Positions 1 to 6,456 of a stretch of DNA of 12,271 bases are shown here, one piece after another. The DNA comes from JACRBK01 sp964427955. GTDB taxonomy: Bacteria; Chloroflexota; Anaerolineae; Aggregatilineales; Aggregatilineaceae. The notes beneath the pieces are model-generated. The model was given only the letters and a program-made list of their open reading frames with translations. It did not search any database and was not told where the DNA came from. Both the position numbers and the translations under genes were made by a program. How positions within the stretch are numbered: position 1 is the first letter of the stretch; every line of letters starts with the position of its first letter. The stretch covers positions 1 to 12,271 of the forward strand of contig CAYRWY010000154.1 in NCBI GenBank assembly GCA_964427955.1. Direction: 5' to 3'.

Positions 1-64
1 AGACGGTCTGGTAACTGACCCCGGCCCGCTGGGCAATATCCTTCAAAGTAACATTTCTGGCCAT
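1..64 (-). CDS. LacI-family transcriptional repressor, N-terminus only
   Basis: Only the first 21 codons lie in the window; the gene runs off the left edge. Read from the ATG at 64, the residues MARNVTLKDIAQRAGVSYQT, then V, are the classic LacI/GalR-family helix-turn-helix opening (VTLKDIA-x-x-AGVS). In this family the segment inserts into the major groove, and a C-terminal periplasmic-binding-protein-like domain, not visible here, binds the effector, usually a sugar. The ATG is supported by the motif alignment, although no strong Shine-Dalgarno precedes it (TTGGA at best). A strong promoter and a perfect palindromic operator lie just upstream, so the gene is probably autoregulated. The effector and target operon cannot be told from this window and probably lie to the left. 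Confidence 0.88.
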   Translation of the reverse strand, partial: MARNVTLKDIAQRAGVSYQTV

Positions 65-85
65 CGTAATCCAAGCTCATTTTTC

Positions 86-105
86 TAAGGCGAACGTTCG
101 CCTTA
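86..105. promoter_or_regulatory. Palindromic LacI-type operator
   Basis: TAAGGCGAACGTTCGCCTTA is a perfect 20-bp inverted repeat with no central spacer and a central CpG, the usual layout of LacI/GalR-family operators. It lies between the -10 box of the LacI-family gene (112-117) and its start codon, covering the predicted transcription start, where a bound repressor would block initiation. The sequence shows the palindrome directly; assigning it to the adjacent regulator is inference from position and symmetry. I noticed no second copy in the window. Confidence 0.8.
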
Positions 106-111
106 ACTATG

Positions 112-140
112 ATGATAGAAGTTTTTGGGCAGTTTGTCAA
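112..140 (-). promoter_or_regulatory. Sigma-70-type promoter of the LacI-family gene
   Basis: On the minus strand, TTGACA (135-140, a perfect -35) is followed by a 17-bp spacer and TATCAT (112-117, five of six matches to TATAAT). The predicted start is near 105, at the edge of the palindromic operator, giving a leader of about 40 nt. This is one of the two best promoters in the window. Confidence 0.8.
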
Positions 141-153
141 GCGAGTCGGAACA

Positions 154-180
154 GAAAAAGCCCATCCGGATCAGATGGGC
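154..180 (-). terminator. Rho-independent terminator of the two-component operon
   Basis: On the minus strand, about 18 nt after the kinase stop codon, GCCCATC pairs with GATGGGC around a 7-nt loop and is followed at once by TTTTTC. It closes the response regulator-kinase operon before the LacI-family promoter. Confidence 0.85.
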
Positions 181-198
181 GCGGCGCAAACCAGCGGG

Positions 199-1677
199 TT
201 AATCGGTGCCGTTTTCCGGTGCGGTACTGACCGGCCACCGGATCGTGACCGTCGTGCCCAGCCCGGTGCCGGGGCTGGCGATCTCGATCTGCCCGCCGTA
301 GGTTTCCACGATGGATTTCGCCAGGGCCAACCCCAGTCCGGTGCCCGGAATGGAGCGGGAGCGGGAGCGGTCGGCGCGGTAGAAACGCTCGAAGACGCGC
401 GGCAGATGTTCGGGATCGATGCCGTGCCCGGTATCCTGGACGGCGAAGATCACCTGTGTGCTGTCGGCGGCGATGCGCCAGGTGATTGTGCCGCCGGGCG
501 GGGTGTACTTGATGGCATTTTCGAGCACGTTGCGGAAGAGAATGGACAGGTGGTTCAGACTGCCGCCCAGCGTGACCGGCGTCTGAATGGTGGATTCGAC
601 CGTGAGTGCAATGTCATGATCACGGGCCAGCGCGGCCATGCTCTGCTGGAAGCTGGACGCAAAGCGCACCGGATCGATCTGCTCCTGGCCGACCTCGGCG
701 CGCCCCGCGTCGAAGCGCGACAGCAGCACCAGATCGTCGATCAGCCCGCTGAGCCGGGCCAACTCGTCGTCCAACTCGACGACGTACTGCGCCTGGGTCG
801 GCGCATCCAACTGGTGGTCGTGCCGCAGCGCCTCGGTGCGCAGGCGCATCGTCGTCAGGGGCGTGCGCAGCTCGTGCGAGGTATTGCTGGCAAACGCGCG
901 CTGCTCCTCGATCATGGCCTGGACCTGCTCGGCCATCTGGTTGAAGGCGTGGGCCACGGCGCCGATCTCATCGCGCTTATCGTAATCCACCCGGTGCGAG
1001 AGATCGCCCTGGGAGAGCCGTAGGGCCGAGTCGCGCAGTTTTTCCAGCGGGCGGATCAGCGAGGTGGACAGCCAGATGCTGGCCAGCAGGGCCGCCGCCG
1101 TAATCGCCAGGACCCCCAGCCCCAACCCGCCCCAGCGGTCGCGGATGGCCTCCTGGAGCTTGCTGGCGGGCACGCTCAACTGGACGTAACCCACCAGGAT
1201 CGATCCCGTGGACACCGGAGCCGCCGTATACAGCATGGCGTACCCATCGTCGCCGCTGCGCTCGGTCACGACCACGGTATTCTGGCTGGCAGCGACGAAT
1301 TCCGGGAACGGCTTCAGTTCGTCGGGCAGCGTCCAGCCTTTTTCTGGCACGAAGCCCTGGTGGTCATCTTTCTCAGGCGGCGTCTCTCGATCACGCTGCA
1401 CCATGACCAGGCGCAGACTCGTGTCCGATTTCGATCCCAGTCCCTCCAACGTGCTGTCCAGTTCGGCTTCGTCCGGCGGAGCGTCAGGGCGGCTGCGGAT
1501 CGACTCGGCCAGGCTGCGCGCGATCAGGGTGACCTCGTTCGTCAGCCGCAGTTCGTAGTCACGCCGCGCGGCGCTCGAAATCTGCTGCCCGGCCAACACG
1601 GCCAGACCGCCAAAGCCCAGGACGATCAGCCCGGTGTAGGTGAGGATCAGACGTAAGCGGAGACTGCGCGGTTTCAC
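199..1677 (-). CDS. Membrane-bound HAMP sensor histidine kinase
   Basis: 492-residue sensor kinase, partner of the response regulator encoded just upstream. Visible order: a short basic N-terminus, membrane helix 1 (about 9-29), an extracytoplasmic sensing region (about 30-181) with no domain I recognise, membrane helix 2 (about 182-204), HAMP (about 205-257), then a HisKA helix with phospho-acceptor His268 in SNTSHELRTPL. The ATPase domain follows, with N-box Asn387 (NVLENAIKYTPP), G1 box DTGHGI (415-420), F-box ERFYR (430-434) and G2 box GTGLGL (445-450), so the kinase looks fully active. The start is GTG at 1677. The nearby ATG at 1682 is out of frame and hits TGA two codons later, while AGGAGG at 1684-1690 is well placed for the GTG and overlaps the regulator's stop codon. 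The 11-nt gap to the regulator implies translational coupling. The stimulus is unknown; the layout suggests an envelope or extracellular signal. Confidence 0.93.
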   Translation of the reverse strand: MKPRSLRLRLILTYTGLIVLGFGGLAVLAGQQISSAARRDYELRLTNEVTLIARSLAESIRSRPDAPPDEAELDSTLEGLGSKSDTSLRLVMVQRDRETPPEKDDHQGFVPEKGWTLPDELKPFPEFVAASQNTVVVTERSGDDGYAMLYTAAPVSTGSILVGYVQLSVPASKLQEAIRDRWGGLGLGVLAITAAALLASIWLSTSLIRPLEKLRDSALRLSQGDLSHRVDYDKRDEIGAVAHAFNQMAEQVQAMIEEQRAFASNTSHELRTPLTTMRLRTEALRHDHQLDAPTQAQYVVELDDELARLSGLIDDLVLLSRFDAGRAEVGQEQIDPVRFASSFQQSMAALARDHDIALTVESTIQTPVTLGGSLNHLSILFRNVLENAIKYTPPGGTITWRIAADSTQVIFAVQDTGHGIDPEHLPRVFERFYRADRSRSRSIPGTGLGLALAKSIVETYGGQIEIASPGTGLGTTVTIRWPVSTAPENGTD

Positions 1678-1688
1678 AGCATGACCTC

Positions 1689-2375
1689 CTACGCCAGCGC
1701 GAAGCGATACCCGACACCGCGCACCGTCTGGATGAGTTCGGGATTGCCCGGATCATCCTCCAACTTTTCGCGCAGCCAGCGAATGTGCACGTCGAGCGTG
1801 CGCATATCCCCCAACCAGTCGGTCCCCCAGACCTGATCGAAGATTTCGGCCCGCGTCACCACCTGCCCGGCGTTGAGCACCAGCAAGCTGAGCAGCTCGA
1901 ACTCCTTGTAGCGCAGGGGGAGAATCACGCCATTTTTCGTCACCTGGCGGGTGTCGAGATTCAGCACGATGTCGCGAATTTGAATAGCTTGAGACGGCTT
2001 GGTCTGGCTGTCCATCTGCACACGCCGCAGCAGCGCCTTGATGCGCGCCATCAATTCGCGCGTGCTGAACGGCTTGGTCAGGTAATCATCGGCGCCCAAT
2101 TCCAGGCCCAGCACGCGATCAAACTCGTCGCTCAGCGCGGTGAGCATCAGAATCGGCACGGTACTGCGCTGCCGGATCGCTTTGCAGACTTCCCAGCCAT
2201 CCATCTCCGGCAGCAGGATATCCAGGATGATCAACGCTGCATCCGACTCCAGCGCCAGTTTTAGCCCACTGGCCCCATCCGTGGCGGTGATGGCCTGATG
2301 CCCTGCCGCCGTCAGCGCGCGCGCAATCGGCCCGCGAATGAGCGGATCGTCTTCGATGAGCAAGATAGAAGGCAT
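1689..2375 (-). CDS. OmpR/PhoB-family response regulator
   Basis: 228-residue transcription factor, first gene of the operon with the HAMP kinase. The receiver domain (about 1-118) has the acidic pair Asp9/Asp10, phospho-acceptor Asp52 (ILDILLPEMDGW), Thr79 and Lys101 (LTKPF), all intact. The C-terminal winged helix (about 132-226) ends in the typical signature LDVHIRWLREKLE and TVRGVGYRF of the Trans_reg_C family. Length is normal for the family. The ATG at 2375 follows GGGAG on the minus strand. Once phosphorylated, proteins of this type dimerise head to tail on direct repeats about 10-11 bp apart. Exactly such an array lies in the upstream gap (2432-2478), which suggests autoregulation and control of the divergent small gene. 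The regulon and gene name cannot be given from sequence alone. Confidence 0.95.
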   Translation of the reverse strand: MPSILLIEDDPLIRGPIARALTAAGHQAITATDGASGLKLALESDAALIILDILLPEMDGWEVCKAIRQRSTVPILMLTALSDEFDRVLGLELGADDYLTKPFSTRELMARIKALLRRVQMDSQTKPSQAIQIRDIVLNLDTRQVTKNGVILPLRYKEFELLSLLVLNAGQVVTRAEIFDQVWGTDWLGDMRTLDVHIRWLREKLEDDPGNPELIQTVRGVGYRFALA

Positions 2376-2407
2376 GACACTCCCTGTCGTCTTAATCGGA
2401 TAAGCTC

Positions 2408-2436
2408 ATTGTGTCATGATCCCGGGTGACATTCAA
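2408..2436 (-). promoter_or_regulatory. Putative promoter of the regulator-kinase operon
   Basis: On the minus strand, TTGAAT (2431-2436) and CACAAT (2408-2413) are separated by 17 bp, each matching the sigma-70 consensus at four of six positions. The -35 box overlaps the first heptamer of the direct-repeat array, so regulator binding would directly affect this promoter. The call is moderate because the boxes are imperfect. Confidence 0.5.
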
Positions 2437-2478
2437 GGGATTTAAGGTTATTTAAGCCAAATTTGAGCGGAGTTAAAG
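2432..2478 (+). promoter_or_regulatory. Five-copy direct-repeat array, probable response-regulator operator
   Basis: Heptamers TTCAAGG (2432), TTTAAGG (2441), TTTAAGC (2451), TTTGAGC (2462) and GTTAAAG (2472) lie in the same orientation at steps of 9, 10, 11 and 10 bp, about one helical turn each. This spacing is typical of sites bound by tandem OmpR/PhoB-family dimers. The array fills the gap between the regulator and the divergent small gene and touches the putative -35 regions on both sides. That the adjacent regulator binds here is inference. Confidence 0.65.
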
Positions 2479-2499
2479 CAAGCCGGGACGCTTTTCGTT

Positions 2500-2505
2500 T
2501 ATAGT
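2500..2505 (+). promoter_or_regulatory. Putative -10 box of the small exported-protein gene
   Basis: TATAGT sits 24 bp before the ATG at 2530. The -35 region expected 17 bp upstream (about 2477-2482, AAGCAA) is poor and abuts the last heptamer of the direct-repeat array. This is the layout of an activator-dependent promoter at which a PhoB-type regulator replaces a good -35 box. Confidence 0.5.
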
Positions 2506-2529
2506 CATAACATTCAAGGAGGATTCACC

Positions 2530-2829
2530 ATGCCATCCAGCAAACTCAACACCCCCAAACGCAATGCCATCCGGCTAGCCCTGGTCACGGGCAGCACCTT
2601 AGCGGCCATCATCGGCGCGCAAAACCTGGCCGCGCTGGGCACCGCTCCGGCGGGTGCGTCGCAGGCCGCCGTGTTCACTCAATCACAAAGCACGGCGTCT
2701 CAGCAGCAGTCATTCCGCGACGATGATGACAATGGAGGTATCACCGTCCTACGACCCGCCGGACAGGTCTCGACGACCAACACCCGGCAGTCTTCGACCT
2801 GGCGTCCTACCACTCGCTCATCTCGCTGA
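2530..2829 (+). CDS. Small exported protein of unknown function
   Basis: 99-residue protein that I do not recognise. It starts at an ATG preceded by an excellent Shine-Dalgarno (AAGGAGG, spacing about 7). The N-terminus is basic (K5, K10, R11, R15), followed by a hydrophobic stretch (about 16-37) and a small-residue run around APAGASQ (39-45). This looks like a Sec signal peptide or an N-terminal membrane anchor. The rest is rich in Gln, Ser and Thr with an acidic patch RDDDD (about 63-67) and a basic Arg/Ser/Thr tail, so it is probably disordered. It is divergent from the two-component operon, sits behind the direct-repeat array and has its own terminator, so it is a single-gene unit probably controlled by that system. 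It could act as a feedback or envelope-stress accessory protein, but nothing in the sequence proves a function. Confidence 0.72.
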   Translation: MPSSKLNTPKRNAIRLALVTGSTLAAIIGAQNLAALGTAPAGASQAAVFTQSQSTASQQQSFRDDDDNGGITVLRPAGQVSTTNTRQSSTWRPTTRSSR

Positions 2830-2848
2830 TTTCCGCACGTTTTCTGGC

Positions 2849-2883
2849 GCCGGACGGAGGACAAGTCTCTGTCCGGCATTTTT
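2849..2883 (+). terminator. Rho-independent terminator after the small exported-protein gene
   Basis: GCCGGACGGAG (2849-2859) pairs with CTCTGTCCGGC (2867-2877), an 11-bp stem with one G-U pair and a 7-nt loop. It is followed by ATTTTTGATTTT. It lies 20 nt past the stop codon, which supports a genuine, separately transcribed small gene. Confidence 0.9.
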
Positions 2884-2960
2884 GATTTTATTTCCCCTCA
2901 AGTCTTAAAACCCCATAGCCGAAATTTAAACCTGGCTTTACCCCTGATTTTGGAAATTTG

Positions 2961-2969
2961 TGGTACTAT
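2961..2969 (+). promoter_or_regulatory. Putative extended -10 promoter of the binding-protein gene
   Basis: TGGTACTAT is an extended -10 element (TGn followed by TACTAT at 2964-2969) 66 bp before the ATG at 3036. There is no good -35 box at the right distance: TTTACC at 2937-2942 is 21 bp away. The call rests on the extended -10 alone. The surrounding AT-rich stretch contrasts with the GC-rich coding sequence. Confidence 0.45.
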
Positions 2970-2978
2970 TATGAGTTG

Positions 2979-2998
2979 TTGAGGGGCTACCCCTTCAA
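2979..2998 (+). promoter_or_regulatory. Inverted repeat in the binding-protein leader
   Basis: TTGAGGGGCTACCCCTTCAA folds as TTGA+GGGG against CCCC+TCAA with one bulged T and a 3-nt loop. It starts a few bases after the predicted transcription start, so it could be a DNA operator or an RNA hairpin in the leader. No regulator can be assigned. Confidence 0.4.
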
Positions 2999-3035
2999 AT
3001 ATCAATACTGCTTGAGTACAAGGAGAAACTATCAA

Positions 3036-4421
3036 ATGCGGAAACTCGGTATTCTCATTCTGATCGTGGCCTTGGCCGCGCCTATGTTCATGGTCCACGC
3101 GCAAAGCACCGGAGACTTCCGAAAGACTTTTGATCTTGGTACCACCCCCGCCGCCGATGGCCCGCTGGCCGGTGTCGATCCCAGCGGTCAAAAAGTCGTC
3201 TGGTGGCACAACCATTCCAGCGCTCGTGAAGAACTGGTGAACGCGATTGTGGCGGACTTCAATGCCCAGAACCCCTGGGGCATCACCGTCGAAGCGTCCA
3301 ACCAGGGCAGCTATGGCGACATCTTCAACAAGACCCTTGCCGCGATCCAGGCGGGCCAGGGTGCCCCCAACCTCGTGGTGGCCTACCAGAACAACGCGGC
3401 GGCCTACTACCTGGCGGGCGGGCTGACCGAGGATATGGATGTCTACGTGAAAGACACGACCTGGGGCCTGAATGAGGCGGAAGTCGCGGACTTCGTGCCG
3501 GGCTTCTTCACCCAGGACTACACCCCCGATGGTGCGCACCGCATCGGTTTCCCTCCCAACCGTTCGCTCGAAGGGCTGTACTTCAACCTGACCGCGCTCA
3601 AGGAACTCGGCTACGATGCACCGCCGACCGACTGGGCGACCTTCCGTGAAATGGCCTGCAAGTTCACCGAATCCGGCTGGAGCGGCTACAACGCGGGCGA
3701 CCAGGCTGGTTACTATGTCCGTACCGACGCCTCCAATATCGCAGCGGGCACGTTCGCCCTGGGCGGCGACATCTTCGACGGCACGGCCTTCGATTTTGCC
3801 AACCCGGCGACGGTCGAATACCTCCAGTTCATGGTCAGCCTCTACAAAGATGGCTGCGCGCAGTTGATCACCGAGAACTATGGCGATCAGAACGCCTTCA
3901 CCGCCGGTAAAGCTCTGTTCTATGTCGGCTCGACCTCCGGCCTGCCGTTCATCCAGACCGGCATCGAAGACGCCTTCGCGACCCCGTTCGAGTGGAGCGT
4001 CGCCGCGCTGCCTTACAAGGATGTCCCGGTGAGCGATGTCTACGGCGCGAGCGTCAGCATCCTCAAGAGCACGCCGGAAGCCGAACTGGCCACCTGGCTG
4101 TTCGTCCGCTGGTTCACCGAATCCGAACAGCAGTCCCGTTGGGTGGGCGCCAGCAAGTACTTCCCGGTGCGCTACTCGGCAGCCGAGGGCCTGGCCGAAT
4201 ACTTCGCGGACATGCCGCAGTATGAAGCCGCCTGGAACCTGCTCCAGGGCGAAACCAAGGTCGAACCGCAGCTCGCCAGCTACGACGCGATCCGCAACGA
4301 AGCCTCGGCCACCTTCCAGAACCTGCTGGCCGGCCAGGGCGACGTCGAGACCGCGCTGACCGATCTGACGAATGCCGCGAACGAAATCCTGGCCTCTTAC
4401 CAGGTGCCCGCCGCGCAGTAG
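3036..4421 (+). CDS. Family 1 extracellular solute-binding protein of an ABC importer
   Basis: 461-residue ligand-binding protein, probably for a sugar or sugar-like compound (MalE/UgpB-type, COG1653 style). The first 22 residues, MRKLGILILIVALAAPMFMV then HA, form a Sec signal peptide with a VHA/Q cleavage site. No lipobox cysteine is seen, so it is not a lipoprotein. The mature part has the family pattern KVVWWHNHSS near its N-terminus, a hinge-like PNLVVAYQNNAAAYYLAGGL, and the C-terminal helical region PEAELATWLFVRWFTESEQQ typical of the family. I chose the ATG at 3036 because AAGGAGA (3020-3026) precedes it and the signal peptide starts there; 26 further in-frame codons upstream look non-coding. 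No permease or ATPase gene is adjacent, and a terminator follows at once, so it is a lone binding-protein gene whose partner must be encoded elsewhere. The ligand cannot be named. Confidence 0.93.
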   Translation: MRKLGILILIVALAAPMFMVHAQSTGDFRKTFDLGTTPAADGPLAGVDPSGQKVVWWHNHSSAREELVNAIVADFNAQNPWGITVEASNQGSYGDIFNKTLAAIQAGQGAPNLVVAYQNNAAAYYLAGGLTEDMDVYVKDTTWGLNEAEVADFVPGFFTQDYTPDGAHRIGFPPNRSLEGLYFNLTALKELGYDAPPTDWATFREMACKFTESGWSGYNAGDQAGYYVRTDASNIAAGTFALGGDIFDGTAFDFANPATVEYLQFMVSLYKDGCAQLITENYGDQNAFTAGKALFYVGSTSGLPFIQTGIEDAFATPFEWSVAALPYKDVPVSDVYGASVSILKSTPEAELATWLFVRWFTESEQQSRWVGASKYFPVRYSAAEGLAEYFADMPQYEAAWNLLQGETKVEPQLASYDAIRNEASATFQNLLAGQGDVETALTDLTNAANEILASYQVPAAQ

Positions 4422-4449
4422 TCTGATCGTCCGAACCCTGTAAAACAAA

Positions 4450-4484
4450 CGAGGTCGTCCATCCGGGCGACCTCGCTTTTTTTT
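4450..4484. terminator. Bidirectional Rho-independent terminator
   Basis: CGAGGTCG (4450-4457) pairs with CGACCTCG (4468-4475), a perfect 8-bp stem with a 10-nt loop. On the plus strand CTTTTTTTT follows; on the minus strand the same stem is followed by TTTGTTTT. It sits between the convergent binding-protein gene (stop 4421) and hybrid-kinase gene (stop 4496) and can serve both, more strongly the plus strand. Confidence 0.92.
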
Positions 4485-4495
4485 GCAGGAGAAAC

Positions 4496-6436
4496 TCAAT
4501 CCGGCAGGCCCGGACGGTAGCCGGGGAGCATCACGGTAAAAGTGCTGCCCTGACCGAGCTGACTCTCGACCCAGATGCGCCCGCCATGCCGTTCGACAAT
4601 CCCCTTGACAATCGACAGTCCCAACCCCGTCCCGCTGTAATTGTCGATGGCCTCGTCCGAGCGGAAAAACTTGTCGAAAATGAAGGGCAAGTCCTTCTGC
4701 TCGATCCCGATGCCCGTATCCGTCACGCGCAGCACCAAAAAATCGGCATCCATGTCCAACGTGATCCAGATATGCCCGGCAGGAGGGGTGTATTTGATCG
4801 CATTTTCGAGCAGATTCGCTACCAACTGGCGCAGCCGCAGGGGGTTGCCTAACACGGGCAGGGAAACCTCGGAGAGCTTCAGCTCAAGGACATGCTGCTT
4901 GGTCTCGATCTGGTGGCGCTGCGCCTCGATGGCATGGCGCACCACCTCCTGCAAGAAGGTCGGCACCCGGTTCTCGTCGAACCCCGCCTCGATCTTGCCC
5001 AGTTCCAGCAGATCGGAGATCAGCGCCGTAATCGACTGGACGCTGAAAATGATCCGTTCGACGAATTTCTCCTGGGCTTCATTCAGCGGGCCGCTCCGGC
5101 GCAGCAGTTCCACGTAGCCCAGGATGGCGGTCAGCGGCGAGCGGAGATCGTGCGAGACGGCAGTCACGAAGTCGCTCTTGATGCGATCCAGCTCTTTGAG
5201 GTGGCTGATATCCTGCATCACCACAACGCGGCCCACCCCTTTGACCAGCGTCAATTGGGCGTGCATCACCCGCTGATCATCCAGGGTGATTTCGCTGCGG
5301 CGGCTGCGGTCAGTGTTCGCTTCGCGGTCGAACATCTCCACGACCTCGTGGTACGAAATCGCTTCGGCCAGTGGACGCCCGCGAATGGCCGCGGGATCGA
5401 CCTTGAAGATCCGGCCCGCGGCGGGATTGCACAGCAGAATCCTGCTCTGAGGATCGGTGACGATGATGGCCTCTTCCGTATCCCGCAAAATCGTGTTGAA
5501 CGTATCCCGCTCCTGCTGCATCGCGGCATACAGCCGCGCGTTTTCGATGGCAATCGCCGCAAAATCGGCCAGCACGGTCAGCAGGGACAGGGTGTGCGCC
5601 TCGAACTGCCGTACGACTGTGTTGTTCGAGACGCCCAACACGCCGATCACGGCATCTTTCAGGCGCAGCGGAACGTAAACCAGCGCCCGGAACAGATAAT
5701 TGGTCTTGATCTGCTGCACTTCGTCCCCGGTGATCACCAGCGGCTGTTGGGTGCGCACCACCTGCCCGGCCAGGCTGTCGGCTACCGGCAGCCGGAACGA
5801 CTTTTCGCCCCGGTCTTTGTCCCCGGTGGAGGCGTACAGATAGAGTTCGCCGGACGCGCGATCCACCAGCAGCAGCGAGCCTTCTTCGGCACACGCCAGC
5901 GAGACCGCCGCCTCGACCACCCGGTTCAAGACCTGACGAAGATCGAGCAGCCCGGTGACCCGCTTGCCGATCTCGACCAGGGTGTCCAACTCACGCAGCC
6001 GCGACTCAAGCTGGCGGTTGGCATCCAGGAGCTGTTCCGGGATATGTTCGGTGATCTGGCGCGTCCAATGCTCGCTCAGCGTACGCCGGATCGCCTCCAA
6101 CAGCTCGTCCGGCTCGAAGGGTTTGATCAGGTAATCGCTGACCCCCAGGCGCAGCGCCCGGACGGCCAGGGCTTCGGACCCCTCGGCGGTGATCAGGATG
6201 AACGGAAAGTTCAATCCCTCCGCGTGCAATGCCTCCAACATGCCCAGGCCATCCAGCCCCGGCATCTGGTAATCGGCAACGATCAAATCGGGCATGAGAT
6301 CGCGGGCCAGGGTCAGGCCCTCGATCCCGTCTCGAGCCGTCAGTACGTCATACTCCGCACCACGCAGAACCGTGTCGGCCAAAAAGTGCCTGAGTTCCGG
6401 CGCATCCTCCACCAACAATAACCGTTCACCCGCCAC
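4496..6436 (-). CDS. Soluble hybrid histidine kinase (REC-GAF-PAS-HisKA-HATPase)
   Basis: 646-residue cytoplasmic kinase without membrane helices. Order: receiver (about 1-124) with Asp11, phospho-acceptor Asp55 (VADYQMPGLDG), Thr83 and Lys105 (IKPF) intact; a coiled linker (about 125-150); GAF domain (about 150-303); PAS domain (about 308-412, AIIVTDPQSRILLCNPAAGRIF region); HisKA with His429 (AVSHDLRSPLTA); HATPase with Asn545 (LLENAIKYTPP), G1 DTGIGI (573-578) and G2 GTGLGLS (602-608). Both phosphotransfer sites look functional. The N-terminal receiver means the kinase is probably itself controlled by an upstream kinase, with GAF and PAS adding small-ligand, redox or protein signals. The start is GTG at 6436, 20 nt after the preceding gene, with GGAGAG just upstream. 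It is co-transcribed with the degenerate REC-GAF gene, a probable tandem paralogue. No DNA-binding output protein is adjacent. Confidence 0.93.
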   Translation of the reverse strand: MAGERLLLVEDAPELRHFLADTVLRGAEYDVLTARDGIEGLTLARDLMPDLIVADYQMPGLDGLGMLEALHAEGLNFPFILITAEGSEALAVRALRLGVSDYLIKPFEPDELLEAIRRTLSEHWTRQITEHIPEQLLDANRQLESRLRELDTLVEIGKRVTGLLDLRQVLNRVVEAAVSLACAEEGSLLLVDRASGELYLYASTGDKDRGEKSFRLPVADSLAGQVVRTQQPLVITGDEVQQIKTNYLFRALVYVPLRLKDAVIGVLGVSNNTVVRQFEAHTLSLLTVLADFAAIAIENARLYAAMQQERDTFNTILRDTEEAIIVTDPQSRILLCNPAAGRIFKVDPAAIRGRPLAEAISYHEVVEMFDREANTDRSRRSEITLDDQRVMHAQLTLVKGVGRVVVMQDISHLKELDRIKSDFVTAVSHDLRSPLTAILGYVELLRRSGPLNEAQEKFVERIIFSVQSITALISDLLELGKIEAGFDENRVPTFLQEVVRHAIEAQRHQIETKQHVLELKLSEVSLPVLGNPLRLRQLVANLLENAIKYTPPAGHIWITLDMDADFLVLRVTDTGIGIEQKDLPFIFDKFFRSDEAIDNYSGTGLGLSIVKGIVERHGGRIWVESQLGQGSTFTVMLPGYRPGLPD

Positions 6437-6456
6437 GCTGTCTCTCCGCTCTCCTG

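Noticed and set aside
109..1023. 304-codon open frame on the plus strand
   Set aside because: It is antisense to the HAMP kinase and would start inside the LacI-family promoter and cross a terminator.
2432..2478. Regular repeats as a CRISPR array
   Set aside because: Units are only 7 bp at about 10-bp steps, far too short for CRISPR repeats and spacers; they fit an operator.
2898..4499. 533-codon open frame on the minus strand
   Set aside because: It lies antisense to the binding-protein gene, which has a signal peptide, ribosome site and family motifs. Its translation has no recognisable motif and runs through the terminator stem; it is a by-product of GC-rich codon use.
4892..6421. 509-codon open frame on the plus strand
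   Set aside because: It is antisense to the hybrid kinase, whose domains are complete. The translation is rich in Gln, His and Arg with no family signature, typical of a GC-rich shadow frame.
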